A DNA stretch of 7,463 nt from Lachnospiraceae bacterium (lineage in GTDB: Bacteria > Bacillota > Clostridia > Lachnospirales > Lachnospiraceae): the NCBI GenBank assembly GCA_900769175.1, contig CAAGFP010000038.1:1-7463 (forward strand), written 5' to 3'. A program made the position numbers and the translations under genes. The notes under the pieces were generated by a model that was not told the DNA's origin, did not search any database, and saw nothing but the letters and a program-made list of their open reading frames with translations. Shown piece by piece: positions 1 to 6,107 of this stretch (positions within the stretch are counted from its first letter, which is position 1; each line of letters opens with the position of its first letter).

Positions 1-12
1 TTAATATAAGCT

Positions 13-41
13 TTGACAGTTTGGAAATAAAAATGTAAAAT
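13..41 (+). promoter_or_regulatory. Candidate sigma-A promoter (distal) for the cellulase gene
   Basis: A perfect -35 TTGACA (13-18) is separated by 17 bases from TAAAAT (36-41), which matches the -10 consensus at five of six positions. A transcript starting near base 48 would carry a leader of about 230 nt before the cellulase start at 279. By hexamers and spacing this is the best promoter in the window. It is a sequence match only, and it could instead serve an unseen short transcript. Confidence 0.5.
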
Positions 42-96
42 ACAAGAAAAATCAAATCGAATCTGAATATCTTAGGGTATCTCTAACTATTTCCAA
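21..96. repeat. Inverted repeat with 9-bp arms around the distal promoter
   Basis: TTGGAAATA at 21-29 is the exact reverse complement of TATTTCCAA at 88-96. The left arm sits in the spacer of the distal promoter candidate and the right arm lies downstream of its start point. The 7-mer TGACAGT also occurs twice, at 14-20 and 98-104. The arms could be paired regulator sites or chance in AT-rich DNA; no function is assigned. Confidence 0.3.
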
Positions 97-101
97 CTGA
101 C

Positions 102-113
102 AGTAAATTTACT
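102..113. promoter_or_regulatory. Perfect 12-bp palindrome, possible operator
   Basis: AGTAAATTTACT is fully self-complementary. It lies between the two promoter candidates, about 20 bases upstream of the -35 of the proximal one. A dimeric regulator could bind such a site, and cellulase genes are often controlled by substrate. No regulator gene is present in the window, and AT-rich palindromes of this length can arise by chance. Confidence 0.25.
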
Positions 114-134
114 CCATCTAATTTAACTCTTTCA

Positions 135-163
135 TTGCGATAATTGATTGTGTATGTTATTAT
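135..163 (+). promoter_or_regulatory. Candidate extended -10 promoter (proximal) for the cellulase gene
   Basis: TTGCGA (135-140, four of six matches to consensus) is followed after 17 bases by TATTAT (158-163, five of six). TG stands at 155-156, one base before the -10 hexamer, which makes an extended -10 element that can offset a weak -35. Transcription would start near 170 and give a leader of about 110 nt. This may be an alternative or an addition to the distal promoter. Confidence 0.4.
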
Positions 164-266
164 TATCCAAAGGGTTTTCCACCAAAAAATCGGATTTTAA
201 TGACGGATGCAGAAACGAATTCAGCCCGTCAGATATATGAAATACAAAGAGAAGAATATAATATAC

Positions 267-273
267 GAGGGAG
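267..273 (+). promoter_or_regulatory. Ribosome binding site that fixes the cellulase start
   Basis: GAGGGAG lies five bases before the ATG at 279. The in-frame ATGs upstream, at 207 and 237, have no comparable site and would put about 24 hydrophilic residues before an otherwise standard lipoprotein signal peptide. The site therefore selects 279. Confidence 0.8.
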
Positions 274-278
274 ATTTT

Positions 279-1940
279 ATGGTAAATAAAGTGAGAAAAA
301 TACTTGCCGGCATTTCAGTGACCGTACTTTGTGCTGCAACCTTACTGACGGCAGGCTGTAAGTTCCAACCGCCCGGAGCAGAGGGAGCAGAAGGAAATTC
401 AGAAATCGTTTCTGAAACTTCAGAACAATCTTCAGAAAAGGAAGAGGAGAAATCCGAGAATTCTTCTGATGATAAAAACGATAACAAAGATGACAATAAA
501 GAAGAGAATAAGGACGACAAGGACAAGAATCAGTCCGAGGGAAAGACGCCCTATGAGATTCATGGTGCGATTTCGGTGAAAGGGACCAAAATCGTGGATG
601 AACACGGCAATGATTTCCAGCTTTGCGGCGTCAGCACACATGGTCTTGGGTGGTTTCCCGAATATGTAAACGAAGCTTCATTTCTGTCATTAAGAGATGA
701 TTTCGGTGCGAATGTGGTTCGTCTTGCCATGTATACCGCTGAGGGCGCAGGGTATTGTACCACAAACAATAAGGATCAGTTAAAGAGTGTTGTAAATGAC
801 GGAGTAAAATATGCAACCGACCTTGGTATGTATGTTATCATTGACTGGCACGTTTTACATGATTTGGATCCGAATGTGTACAAAGACGATGCAAAAGCAT
901 TCTTTGAAGAAATGTCCAAGAAATACAAGGATCAGGATAATGTAATATACGAAATTTGTAATGAGCCCAATGGCGGAACAACCTGGAGCAGCGTAAAAAC
1001 CTACGCAGAAGAGATTATTCCGATTATCCGCGCAAACGATCCGAACGCAATTATCATTGTCGGAACGCCTACGTGGTCGCAGGATGTGGATATTGCAGCA
1101 AACGATCCGATTACCGGATATGATAATATCATGTATGCGGTTCATTTCTATGCAGATACACATAAGCAGGATCTAAGAAATAAAACGAAGACAGCAATTG
1201 ATAAAGGTCTTGCGGTGTTTATTTCCGAATTTTCCATCTGTGACGCTTCCGGAAACGGAAATAATAATATCAATGAAGCAAATACGTGGATTTCATTCCT
1301 GGATGAATATAAAATCAGCTTCGTGGCATGGAATCTTTCCAATAAGGCTGAGTCCTCTTCGTTGATTTCAAGCGGATGTAATAATAAGAGCAGCTGGAGT
1401 TATAATGATTTATCGGAATCCGGTAAATGGCTGATTGGTGTTCTGGATACCCATTCGGATCAGGGAAGCCGGTTGATGGATGGAAAAGAACCAATCAACG
1501 GCGGAAAAGATAATAATAATAACAATAATAATAACAATAATAATAACAATAACAATAATAACAACAATAATAACAATAATAATAACGGACAAACGGGTGT
1601 TGTTATGAAAGATGCAACCGGCTCACTCGGTGACATGAAGGTTACTTTGAGTGCAACCAACAGCTGGGGAAGCGGTTCGGATGTATGTACGCAATTAACA
1701 ATCACCATTGATAATTCCGGCAGCAGTTCTGTCAGCGGATGGAACATTGAAATTGACTTGGGGCAGGATGTTACCGTAGATTCTGCATGGTGTTGTAAAA
1801 CCTCCGTTTCCGGAAGTAAAATTGTCATCACTCCGGAATCCTATAACGGAACCATTTCCGGAAATACAACAACCTCCGATATCGGACTGATTGTGAAAAC
1901 TAAAAACGCAATTAACAGTTCTTCTGTTCGAGTATATTAA
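279..1940 (+). CDS. Lipid-anchored GH5 endoglucanase (cellulase) with C-terminal CBM2-like module
   Basis: This 553-aa protein is a surface endo-beta-1,4-glucanase that hydrolyses cellulose or mixed beta-glucan by the retaining GH5 mechanism. Residues 1-27 form a lipoprotein signal with basic MVNKVRK, a hydrophobic core and lipobox TAGC, so Cys27 should be lipidated. Residues 40-90 are a disordered E/D/K/N/S linker. The GH5 domain spans about 92-400. It contains STHGLGW (119-125), acid/base Glu229 in EICNEPNG, His289 and Tyr291 in HFY, nucleophile Glu317 in ISEF, and Trp351 in AWN. The motif set most resembles subfamily GH5_2. Residues 412-436 are 25 consecutive Asn. Residues 442-553 look like CBM2: Trp463, Trp504 and Tyr522 fall where the cellulose-face aromatics of CBM2a lie, and Trp488 matches the buried SGW tryptophan. 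The usual pair of terminal cysteines is absent. The protein looks complete. It has its own promoter candidates and is followed 49 bases later by a small membrane-protein gene without an intervening terminator. Family assignment is secure; exact substrate is inferred. Confidence 0.93.
   Translation: MVNKVRKILAGISVTVLCAATLLTAGCKFQPPGAEGAEGNSEIVSETSEQSSEKEEEKSENSSDDKNDNKDDNKEENKDDKDKNQSEGKTPYEIHGAISVKGTKIVDEHGNDFQLCGVSTHGLGWFPEYVNEASFLSLRDDFGANVVRLAMYTAEGAGYCTTNNKDQLKSVVNDGVKYATDLGMYVIIDWHVLHDLDPNVYKDDAKAFFEEMSKKYKDQDNVIYEICNEPNGGTTWSSVKTYAEEIIPIIRANDPNAIIIVGTPTWSQDVDIAANDPITGYDNIMYAVHFYADTHKQDLRNKTKTAIDKGLAVFISEFSICDASGNGNNNINEANTWISFLDEYKISFVAWNLSNKAESSSLISSGCNNKSSWSYNDLSESGKWLIGVLDTHSDQGSRLMDGKEPINGGKDNNNNNNNNNNNNNNNNNNNNNNNNNGQTGVVMKDATGSLGDMKVTLSATNSWGSGSDVCTQLTITIDNSGSSSVSGWNIEIDLGQDVTVDSAWCCKTSVSGSKIVITPESYNGTISGNTTTSDIGLIVKTKNAINSSSVRVY
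1512..1586 (+). repeat. AAY trinucleotide tract encoding 25 asparagines
   Basis: Seventy-five bases consist only of AAT (17) and AAC (8) codons. The first part follows the pattern of three AAT then one AAC, repeated three times, which points to expansion of a 12-base unit followed by drift. It encodes the flexible linker between the GH5 domain and the CBM. Because it is tandem and in frame, its length is likely to differ between strains. Confidence 0.9.
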
Positions 1941-1978
1941 TAATGATGGGTCAAAAGGTAGTTTGTTTGGTTTTTTGT

Positions 1979-1983
1979 AGGAG
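1979..1983 (+). promoter_or_regulatory. Ribosome binding site of the 57-aa Cys-rich gene
   Basis: AGGAG sits six bases before the ATG at 1990. This near-ideal spacing supports the small reading frame as a translated gene despite its length. Confidence 0.75.
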
Positions 1984-1989
1984 AAAGAG

Positions 1990-2163
1990 ATGCTTTCCTG
2001 GATACAGGCGAATTTATCAACCATTCTGGTTTTGATTGTATTGGTGGCTTTATTGATTGGAACCGTTGTTTTTATGATAAAAAGAAAAAAGGAAGGAAAA
2101 AACTCATGCGGATGCGGGTGTTCCGGCTGCGAATACAGAAATAACTGTCATAAACAGAAATAG
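1990..2163 (+). CDS. FeoB-associated Cys-rich membrane protein (57 aa)
   Basis: This small gene encodes 57 residues with a strong ribosome site. The protein starts MLSWIQANLSTI and has one transmembrane helix at about 9-30. A basic stop-transfer stretch, KRKKEGK (31-37), follows, then a cysteine-rich tail with Cys40, Cys42, Cys44, Cys47 and Cys53. This architecture and the SCGCGCSGC signature are those of the small FeoB-associated Cys-rich proteins (Pfam PF12669 type), which in Clostridia normally sit directly after feoB. They are thought to assist ferrous iron uptake, perhaps by handling Fe(II) through the cysteines; their exact role is not settled. Here there is no feoA or feoB in the window. 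The upstream neighbour is the cellulase, 49 bases away with no terminator between, so read-through from its promoter is possible. A strong terminator follows. Family assignment rests on visual pattern recognition. Confidence 0.82.
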   Translation: MLSWIQANLSTILVLIVLVALLIGTVVFMIKRKKEGKNSCGCGCSGCEYRNNCHKQK

Positions 2164-2171
2164 CGCAAATG

Positions 2172-2203
2172 AAATCGAGCAGGGGGACCTGCTCGATTTT
2201 CGT
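2172..2203 (+). terminator. Intrinsic terminator after the Cys-rich gene
   Basis: The arms 2172-2183 and 2188-2199 (left arm AAATCGAGCAGG) are perfectly complementary over 12 bp around a GGGA loop, and the run TTTT ends at 2200. The U tract is short and breaks at CGTG, but the stem is the strongest hairpin in the window and starts nine bases after the stop codon. It should end the transcript of the small gene and any read-through from the cellulase. Confidence 0.8.
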
Positions 2204-2204
2204 G

Positions 2205-2218
2205 TCATGCAAGCATGA
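2205..2218. repeat. Small palindrome TCATGC-AA-GCATGA
   Basis: A 6-bp inverted repeat with a two-base centre lies just after the terminator and adjoins the right arm of the larger inverted repeat. It may belong to the same extragenic element or be an operator half. Nothing more can be said from the sequence. Confidence 0.25.
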
Positions 2219-2275
2219 AACATATGACCTTTTGACTCTGGTATTGTTTGATTTTTAAACATTCTGTGTTTTTTG

Positions 2276-2304
2276 TTGACTTTTAAAAAAATTAGTTTTA
2301 CTTT
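2276..2304 (+). promoter_or_regulatory. Weak promoter candidate for the ABC exporter operon
   Basis: TTGACT (2276-2281) is five of six to the -35 consensus. At 17 bases spacing lies TACTTT (2299-2304), only three of six to the -10 consensus. The position, about 110 bases before the first ABC start and after the preceding terminator, is where a promoter is expected. The poor -10 keeps confidence low; the true start may lie elsewhere in this AT-rich gap (2200-2415). Confidence 0.28.
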
Positions 2305-2315
2305 TGATAAGTGTT

Positions 2316-2330
2316 AGCCATAAATTGGCT
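2316..2330. promoter_or_regulatory. Operator-like inverted repeat before the ABC operon
   Basis: AGCCA and TGGCT flank a five-base TAAAT centre, and TTA/TAA-like bases extend the symmetry imperfectly. The site lies just downstream of the candidate promoter, where repressor binding would block transcription. Heterodimeric drug exporters in Firmicutes are often controlled by MarR-type repressors, but no such gene is in the window. Functional assignment is inference. Confidence 0.3.
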
Positions 2331-2403
2331 GTAATGAAACAGGGTTTGAAATCGTTCGGGATTGTGCAAAATAGTTATGAGGCAATCCGTTATTTCTGGT
2401 AAA

Positions 2404-2409
2404 AAGGAG
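2404..2409 (+). promoter_or_regulatory. Ribosome binding site that fixes the first ABC start
   Basis: AAGGAG stands six bases before the ATG at 2416. An in-frame ATG at 2362 would add 18 residues (MCKIVMRQ...) but lacks a ribosome site, and the real site would then fall inside the coding region. Confidence 0.8.
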
Positions 2410-2415
2410 AATGAA

Positions 2416-4260
2416 ATGCTTAAATTAATGAAGTACTTACGCCCAAGAGAAATTATATGTATTCTCGGCGTACTATTATTTTCCGGGGCTCAGGTCTTTC
2501 TCGAATTAAAACTGCCGGATTATATGTCGGAAATAACGAATCTGGTCATGACACCCGGCACAAGCGGTTCCCAGATCTGGGAAGCCGGGGGAATGATGAT
2601 GCTTTGCGCATTTGCAGGACTTATCCTATCGATTGCCGTTGGCTTTCTGGCAGCGATGACTTCTTCCGGATTCGGAGCAAGACTGCGTGAAATGGTATTT
2701 AAGAAGGTCTGTGGTTTCTCCATGGAAGAAATTAGCAGCTTTTCAACTGCCAGTCTGATTACACGTTCCACTAACGATGTAATCCAGATTCAGATGTTTC
2801 TTGTCATGGGTGTCGTAATTTTATTCCGTTCCGTTTTGATGTCCGTTCTTGCGATTATTAAAATCAGTAACAAAAACTGGCAATGGACATTTTCGACCGG
2901 AGTAGCTGTGGTATTACTCATTACCTTAATCTGTATTCTTATGTTTTTTGCACTGCCGAGATTTAAAAAAATCCAGTCCCTTACCGATAATTTAAATCGT
3001 GTAACCCGCGAAAATCTTACCGGTCTGAGAGTAGTACGTGCATATAATGCACAGGCTTTCCAGGCCGAGAAATTTGAAGAAGCAAACGACCAGCTTACCA
3101 GAACACAGCTGTTTGTACAGCGCGCCATGTCGATCATGTTTCCGTATATGAATATTATCATGAACGGACTCGGTCTTGCTGTTTACTGGATTGGGGCATA
3201 CTTAATTCATGCGGCAGACGGAATGGATAAAATTGCATTGTTTTCTGACATGATTGTCTTTTCTTCCTATGCGATGCAGGTTGTAATGTCCTTTATGATG
3301 CTTTCGATGATTTTCATTATTTTACCGAGAGCAGGTGTATCTGCAAACCGTATCAATGAAGTATTGAATAAGAGTTCTTCCATTCAGGACGGACCGCGTA
3401 CAGATGATAAAATGGAAAAAACAGATGCTAAAGAAGGCGGTGATGAAGACAGTAAAGAAAGCAAAACCGAAGAAGAATCCGGAAAGAGACAATTGACAGA
3501 AACAACCGGAGAGATTGTTTTTGACCATGTTTCCTTTAAATATCCGGATGCGGGAGATTATGTACTATCCGATCTGTCATTTACTGCCAAAAAAGGAGAA
3601 ACGGTTGCTTTCATCGGTGCGACCGGAAGCGGTAAAACAACGATTGTCAACCTTGCCCTTCGTTTTTATGATGTTACGAAAGGGAATATTTACGTAGACG
3701 GAATGGATGTTCGTGACTATACCTTAAAAGAGCTTCACAACAAATTCGGATACGTTTCCCAAAGAAGTGTACTCTTTAGCGGAACCATACGTTCCAATGT
3801 TGCCTATGGTGAAAACGGTCAGCAGACAGAGTTTACGGATGAAGAAATATGGGATGCATTAAAGATTGCACAGGCAGAAGACTTCGTAAAGGAAAAGGAA
3901 GCCGGACTTGATACCCATGTTGCACAGGGCGGAACGAATTTCTCGGGCGGACAGAAGCAGCGACTCTCGATTGCGAGAGCAATCTGCAGAAAACCGGAAA
4001 TTCTGGTATTTGATGATTCTTTTTCAGCCCTTGATTATAAAACGGACCGGATTGTGCGTAAACAGTTAAAAGAAGCATTTAAAGATACAACAATGCTTCT
4101 GGTGGCACAAAGGATCGGAACCATCATCGATGCTGACCGTATCGTGGTTTTGGATGAAGGTCATGTAGCGGGAATCGGTACTCATAAGGAGTTGTTGAAA
4201 AACTGTGAAGTATACAAAGAAATTGCATATTCACAGCTTTCAGAGGAGGAATTGGCATAA
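2416..4260 (+). CDS. ABC exporter half-transporter with degenerate ATP site (multidrug type, subunit 1)
   Basis: This 614-aa protein is one half of a heterodimeric type IV (B-family) ABC exporter, in the class of TM287/288, LmrCD and BmrCD. An N-terminal membrane domain (about 12-310) carries hydrophobic segments consistent with six helices. Residues 328-360 form a highly charged linker before the nucleotide-binding domain (about 365-610). Walker A is GATGSGKTT (401-409, Lys407), the Q-loop glutamine is Gln449, and the signature is FSGGQ (509-513). Walker B ends FDDS, with Asp534 where the catalytic glutamate should be, and the H-loop has Gln565 (VAQR) in place of His. These changes mark the subunit that supplies the weakly hydrolysing, degenerate site. 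Its own signature is intact and would complete the active site of the partner encoded directly downstream. The stop codon overlaps the next start, so the two are co-translated. Substrate is unknown; drugs, lipids or peptides are possible. Confidence 0.93.
   Translation: MLKLMKYLRPREIICILGVLLFSGAQVFLELKLPDYMSEITNLVMTPGTSGSQIWEAGGMMMLCAFAGLILSIAVGFLAAMTSSGFGARLREMVFKKVCGFSMEEISSFSTASLITRSTNDVIQIQMFLVMGVVILFRSVLMSVLAIIKISNKNWQWTFSTGVAVVLLITLICILMFFALPRFKKIQSLTDNLNRVTRENLTGLRVVRAYNAQAFQAEKFEEANDQLTRTQLFVQRAMSIMFPYMNIIMNGLGLAVYWIGAYLIHAADGMDKIALFSDMIVFSSYAMQVVMSFMMLSMIFIILPRAGVSANRINEVLNKSSSIQDGPRTDDKMEKTDAKEGGDEDSKESKTEEESGKRQLTETTGEIVFDHVSFKYPDAGDYVLSDLSFTAKKGETVAFIGATGSGKTTIVNLALRFYDVTKGNIYVDGMDVRDYTLKELHNKFGYVSQRSVLFSGTIRSNVAYGENGQQTEFTDEEIWDALKIAQAEDFVKEKEAGLDTHVAQGGTNFSGGQKQRLSIARAICRKPEILVFDDSFSALDYKTDRIVRKQLKEAFKDTTMLLVAQRIGTIIDADRIVVLDEGHVAGIGTHKELLKNCEVYKEIAYSQLSEEELA
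4244..4249 (+). promoter_or_regulatory. Ribosome binding site and TAATG coupling of the second ABC gene
   Basis: AGGAGG inside the last codons of the first ABC gene precedes the ATG at 4260 by ten bases. The stop and start share one base (TAATG). Translational coupling would keep the two subunits near equal amounts, as a heterodimer needs. Confidence 0.8.
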
Positions 4261-6107
4261 TGGGAAAAGATGAATACGAATTCGGATCCGCCAAAACAGC
4301 GCCGAGAAGAGGACCGGGAGGTGGACACGGTAAAGGAATGCCGGGCGAAAAACCGAAAGATTTCAAGGCTTCCATCAGTAAATTGATTGCATATTCCGGG
4401 AAATATCTCTGGGCGCTCGGAGTTTCTTTGGTCTTTGCTTTCGTCGGAAGCGTATTGACGATAATCGGACCGGATTATATTAAAAAAATGACAGCGCTTA
4501 TTCAGGAAGGCATCATGGGCGAAATGGACCTTGTCGCAATCGGAAAAGTCGGCTGGATTCTGGTTTTGATTTATGCGGTAAGTGCTTTGTTTTCCTATGG
4601 TCAGGCTTTTATCATGGCAACCGTGACACAGATTATTTCCAAAAATCTCCGTCGTGATATTTCGGCAAAGATTAACCTTCTTCCACTGAAATATTTCGAT
4701 TCTACCACCTTGGGAGATATTTTAAGCCGTGTAACAAACGATGTGGATACCATAGGACATACCTTAAATCAGAGTGCGTCACAGCTGGTGAGTTCGATTA
4801 CGCTTTTCATCGGTTCGCTCATCATGATGTTTATTACCGATTACAGGATGGCACTGGCTGCAATTATTTCTTCTCTGTTCGGATTTTTCTTGATGAGCCT
4901 GATTATGTCGAACTCACAGAAATTCTTTGTCCGTCAGCAGAAATACCTCGGACAGATTAACGGACATGTGGAAGAAAGTTATGCCGGTCATAACATTTTA
5001 AAAGCTTACAATGCAGAGGAAATCGTTTGTAATGAATTCGATTCCATCAATGAATCGCTTCGCAAATCCACGTTCTGGGCGCAGTTTTTATCCGGACTCA
5101 TGCAGCCGATTATGGGTTTTGTCGGAAATCTCGGATATGTCGTGGTTTGTGTGTTCGGAGCATATCTTACGACGCAGAAGGGCATGGATTTCGCAGTGAT
5201 TGTTGCATTTATGATGTATATTCGCTTCTTCACCCAGCCTTTGTCCCAGATTGCACAGGCGACCACTTCCTTGCAGTCCACGGCAGCATCCGCAGAGCGT
5301 GTGTTTGAATTCTTAGGGGAGGAATCCATGGAGGATGAATCCGACAAAACAGAAGTTTTAGACCCTTCAAAGGTTTTGGGAGAAATTGAATTTAAGAATG
5401 TGAAATTCGGATACGATCCGGATAAAATAATTATCAAAAACTTCTCAGCGGTTGCCCACCCGGGACAGAAGATTGCGATTGTAGGTCCTACGGGTGCCGG
5501 AAAAACGACACTGGTCAATCTGCTGATGCGATTCTATGAATTAAACGGTGGAGAAATTTTAATCGATCATACACCGACGAATCTTCTTACAAGAGAGAAT
5601 ATTCATGACTTATTCGGTATGGTTTTACAGGATACCTGGCTTTTTGAAGGAACGATTCGCGAGAATTTAATTTACGGCAAAACCGGAATTACGGATGAGC
5701 AGTTAGACCGGGCAACCAAGGCTGCAGGAATTCATCATTTTATCAGAACATTACCAAAGGGATACGATACCGTATTAAATGACCAGGTGAGCCTTTCTGC
5801 CGGTCAGAAACAGCTTCTGACAATTGCCCGTGCAATGATTGAAGATGCGCCGATGCTTATTCTGGATGAAGCGACCAGTTCCGTAGATACAAGAACCGAA
5901 GTAATGATTCAAAAGGCAATGGACAGTCTGATGAAGGGAAGGACCTCGTTTGTAATTGCGCACCGCCTGTCGACCATTAAAAACGCGGATTTAATCCTTG
6001 TTTTGAAGGATGGTGACGTAATTGAGAGCGGAACGCATGAGGAACTGTTACGCTGTGGCGGATTCTATGCAGAGCTTTATAACAGCCAGTTTGAAAAGGT
6101 TTCATAG
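4260..6107 (+). CDS. ABC exporter half-transporter with catalytic Walker B (multidrug type, subunit 2)
   Basis: This 615-aa protein is the partner half of the heterodimeric exporter. It opens with a soluble tail of about 37 residues rich in Gly, Pro, Lys and Arg, then a six-helix membrane domain (about 38-345) and a nucleotide-binding domain (about 375-612). Walker A is GPTGAGKTT (409-417, Lys415) and the Q-loop residue is Gln457. Walker B ends LDEATSSVD with catalytic Glu537, and the H-loop His568 lies in IAHRLSTI. The ABC signature is LSAGQ (512-516) in place of LSGGQ. This fits the known pattern: the altered signature faces the degenerate Walker motifs of subunit 1, while the intact Walker B and His pair with subunit 1's FSGGQ to form the hydrolytic site. 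The gene shares one base with its upstream partner. Both belong to one inner-membrane efflux pump whose substrate cannot be read from sequence. Confidence 0.94.
   Translation: MGKDEYEFGSAKTAPRRGPGGGHGKGMPGEKPKDFKASISKLIAYSGKYLWALGVSLVFAFVGSVLTIIGPDYIKKMTALIQEGIMGEMDLVAIGKVGWILVLIYAVSALFSYGQAFIMATVTQIISKNLRRDISAKINLLPLKYFDSTTLGDILSRVTNDVDTIGHTLNQSASQLVSSITLFIGSLIMMFITDYRMALAAIISSLFGFFLMSLIMSNSQKFFVRQQKYLGQINGHVEESYAGHNILKAYNAEEIVCNEFDSINESLRKSTFWAQFLSGLMQPIMGFVGNLGYVVVCVFGAYLTTQKGMDFAVIVAFMMYIRFFTQPLSQIAQATTSLQSTAASAERVFEFLGEESMEDESDKTEVLDPSKVLGEIEFKNVKFGYDPDKIIIKNFSAVAHPGQKIAIVGPTGAGKTTLVNLLMRFYELNGGEILIDHTPTNLLTRENIHDLFGMVLQDTWLFEGTIRENLIYGKTGITDEQLDRATKAAGIHHFIRTLPKGYDTVLNDQVSLSAGQKQLLTIARAMIEDAPMLILDEATSSVDTRTEVMIQKAMDSLMKGRTSFVIAHRLSTIKNADLILVLKDGDVIESGTHEELLRCGGFYAELYNSQFEKVS

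Larger units (their letters stand above)
1948..2238. repeat. Imperfect inverted repeat bracketing the small Cys-rich gene
   Basis: The 22 bases at 1948-1969, beginning GGGTCAAAAGGT, match the reverse complement of 2217-2238 at 17 of 22 positions; the core GTCAAAAGGT/ACCTTTTGAC is perfect over 10 bp. The arms enclose the 57-aa gene and its terminator. This could be two copies of a dispersed extragenic motif in opposite orientation, or the ends of a small cassette. No target-site duplication was recognised at the outer edges. Confidence 0.35.

Noticed and set aside
207..278. Upstream in-frame ATG as the cellulase start
   Set aside because: It would add 24 hydrophilic residues before a normal lipoprotein signal, and the good ribosome site precedes the ATG at 279.
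170..278. Riboswitch in the cellulase leader
   Set aside because: No known conserved aptamer core or terminator/antiterminator pairing was recognised in the leader.
221..526. Minus-strand reading frame of 101 codons opposite the cellulase N-terminus
   Set aside because: It is the antisense of the charged linker, giving long Ser/Leu runs, and has no ribosome site or family resemblance.
1512..1586. Tandem repeat as a CRISPR or phase-variation promoter repeat
   Set aside because: It is an in-frame trinucleotide run in a coding sequence with no spacers, and changes in unit number would not shift the frame.
1410..1831. Minus-strand frames with runs of Ile/Val or Leu that look like membrane proteins
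   Set aside because: The runs are the reverse complement of the AAY tract and not evolved transmembrane helices.
1948..2238. Transposon or MITE call
   Set aside because: The inverted arms are imperfect, no target duplication was recognised and no transposase is present, so only an inverted repeat is reported.
2362..2415. Upstream in-frame ATG as the first ABC start
   Set aside because: It has no ribosome site, whereas AAGGAG is correctly placed before the ATG at 2416.
5006..5518. Minus-strand reading frame of 170 codons inside the second ABC gene
   Set aside because: It lies wholly opposite a well-conserved ABC coding region and shows no recognisable domain or ribosome site.
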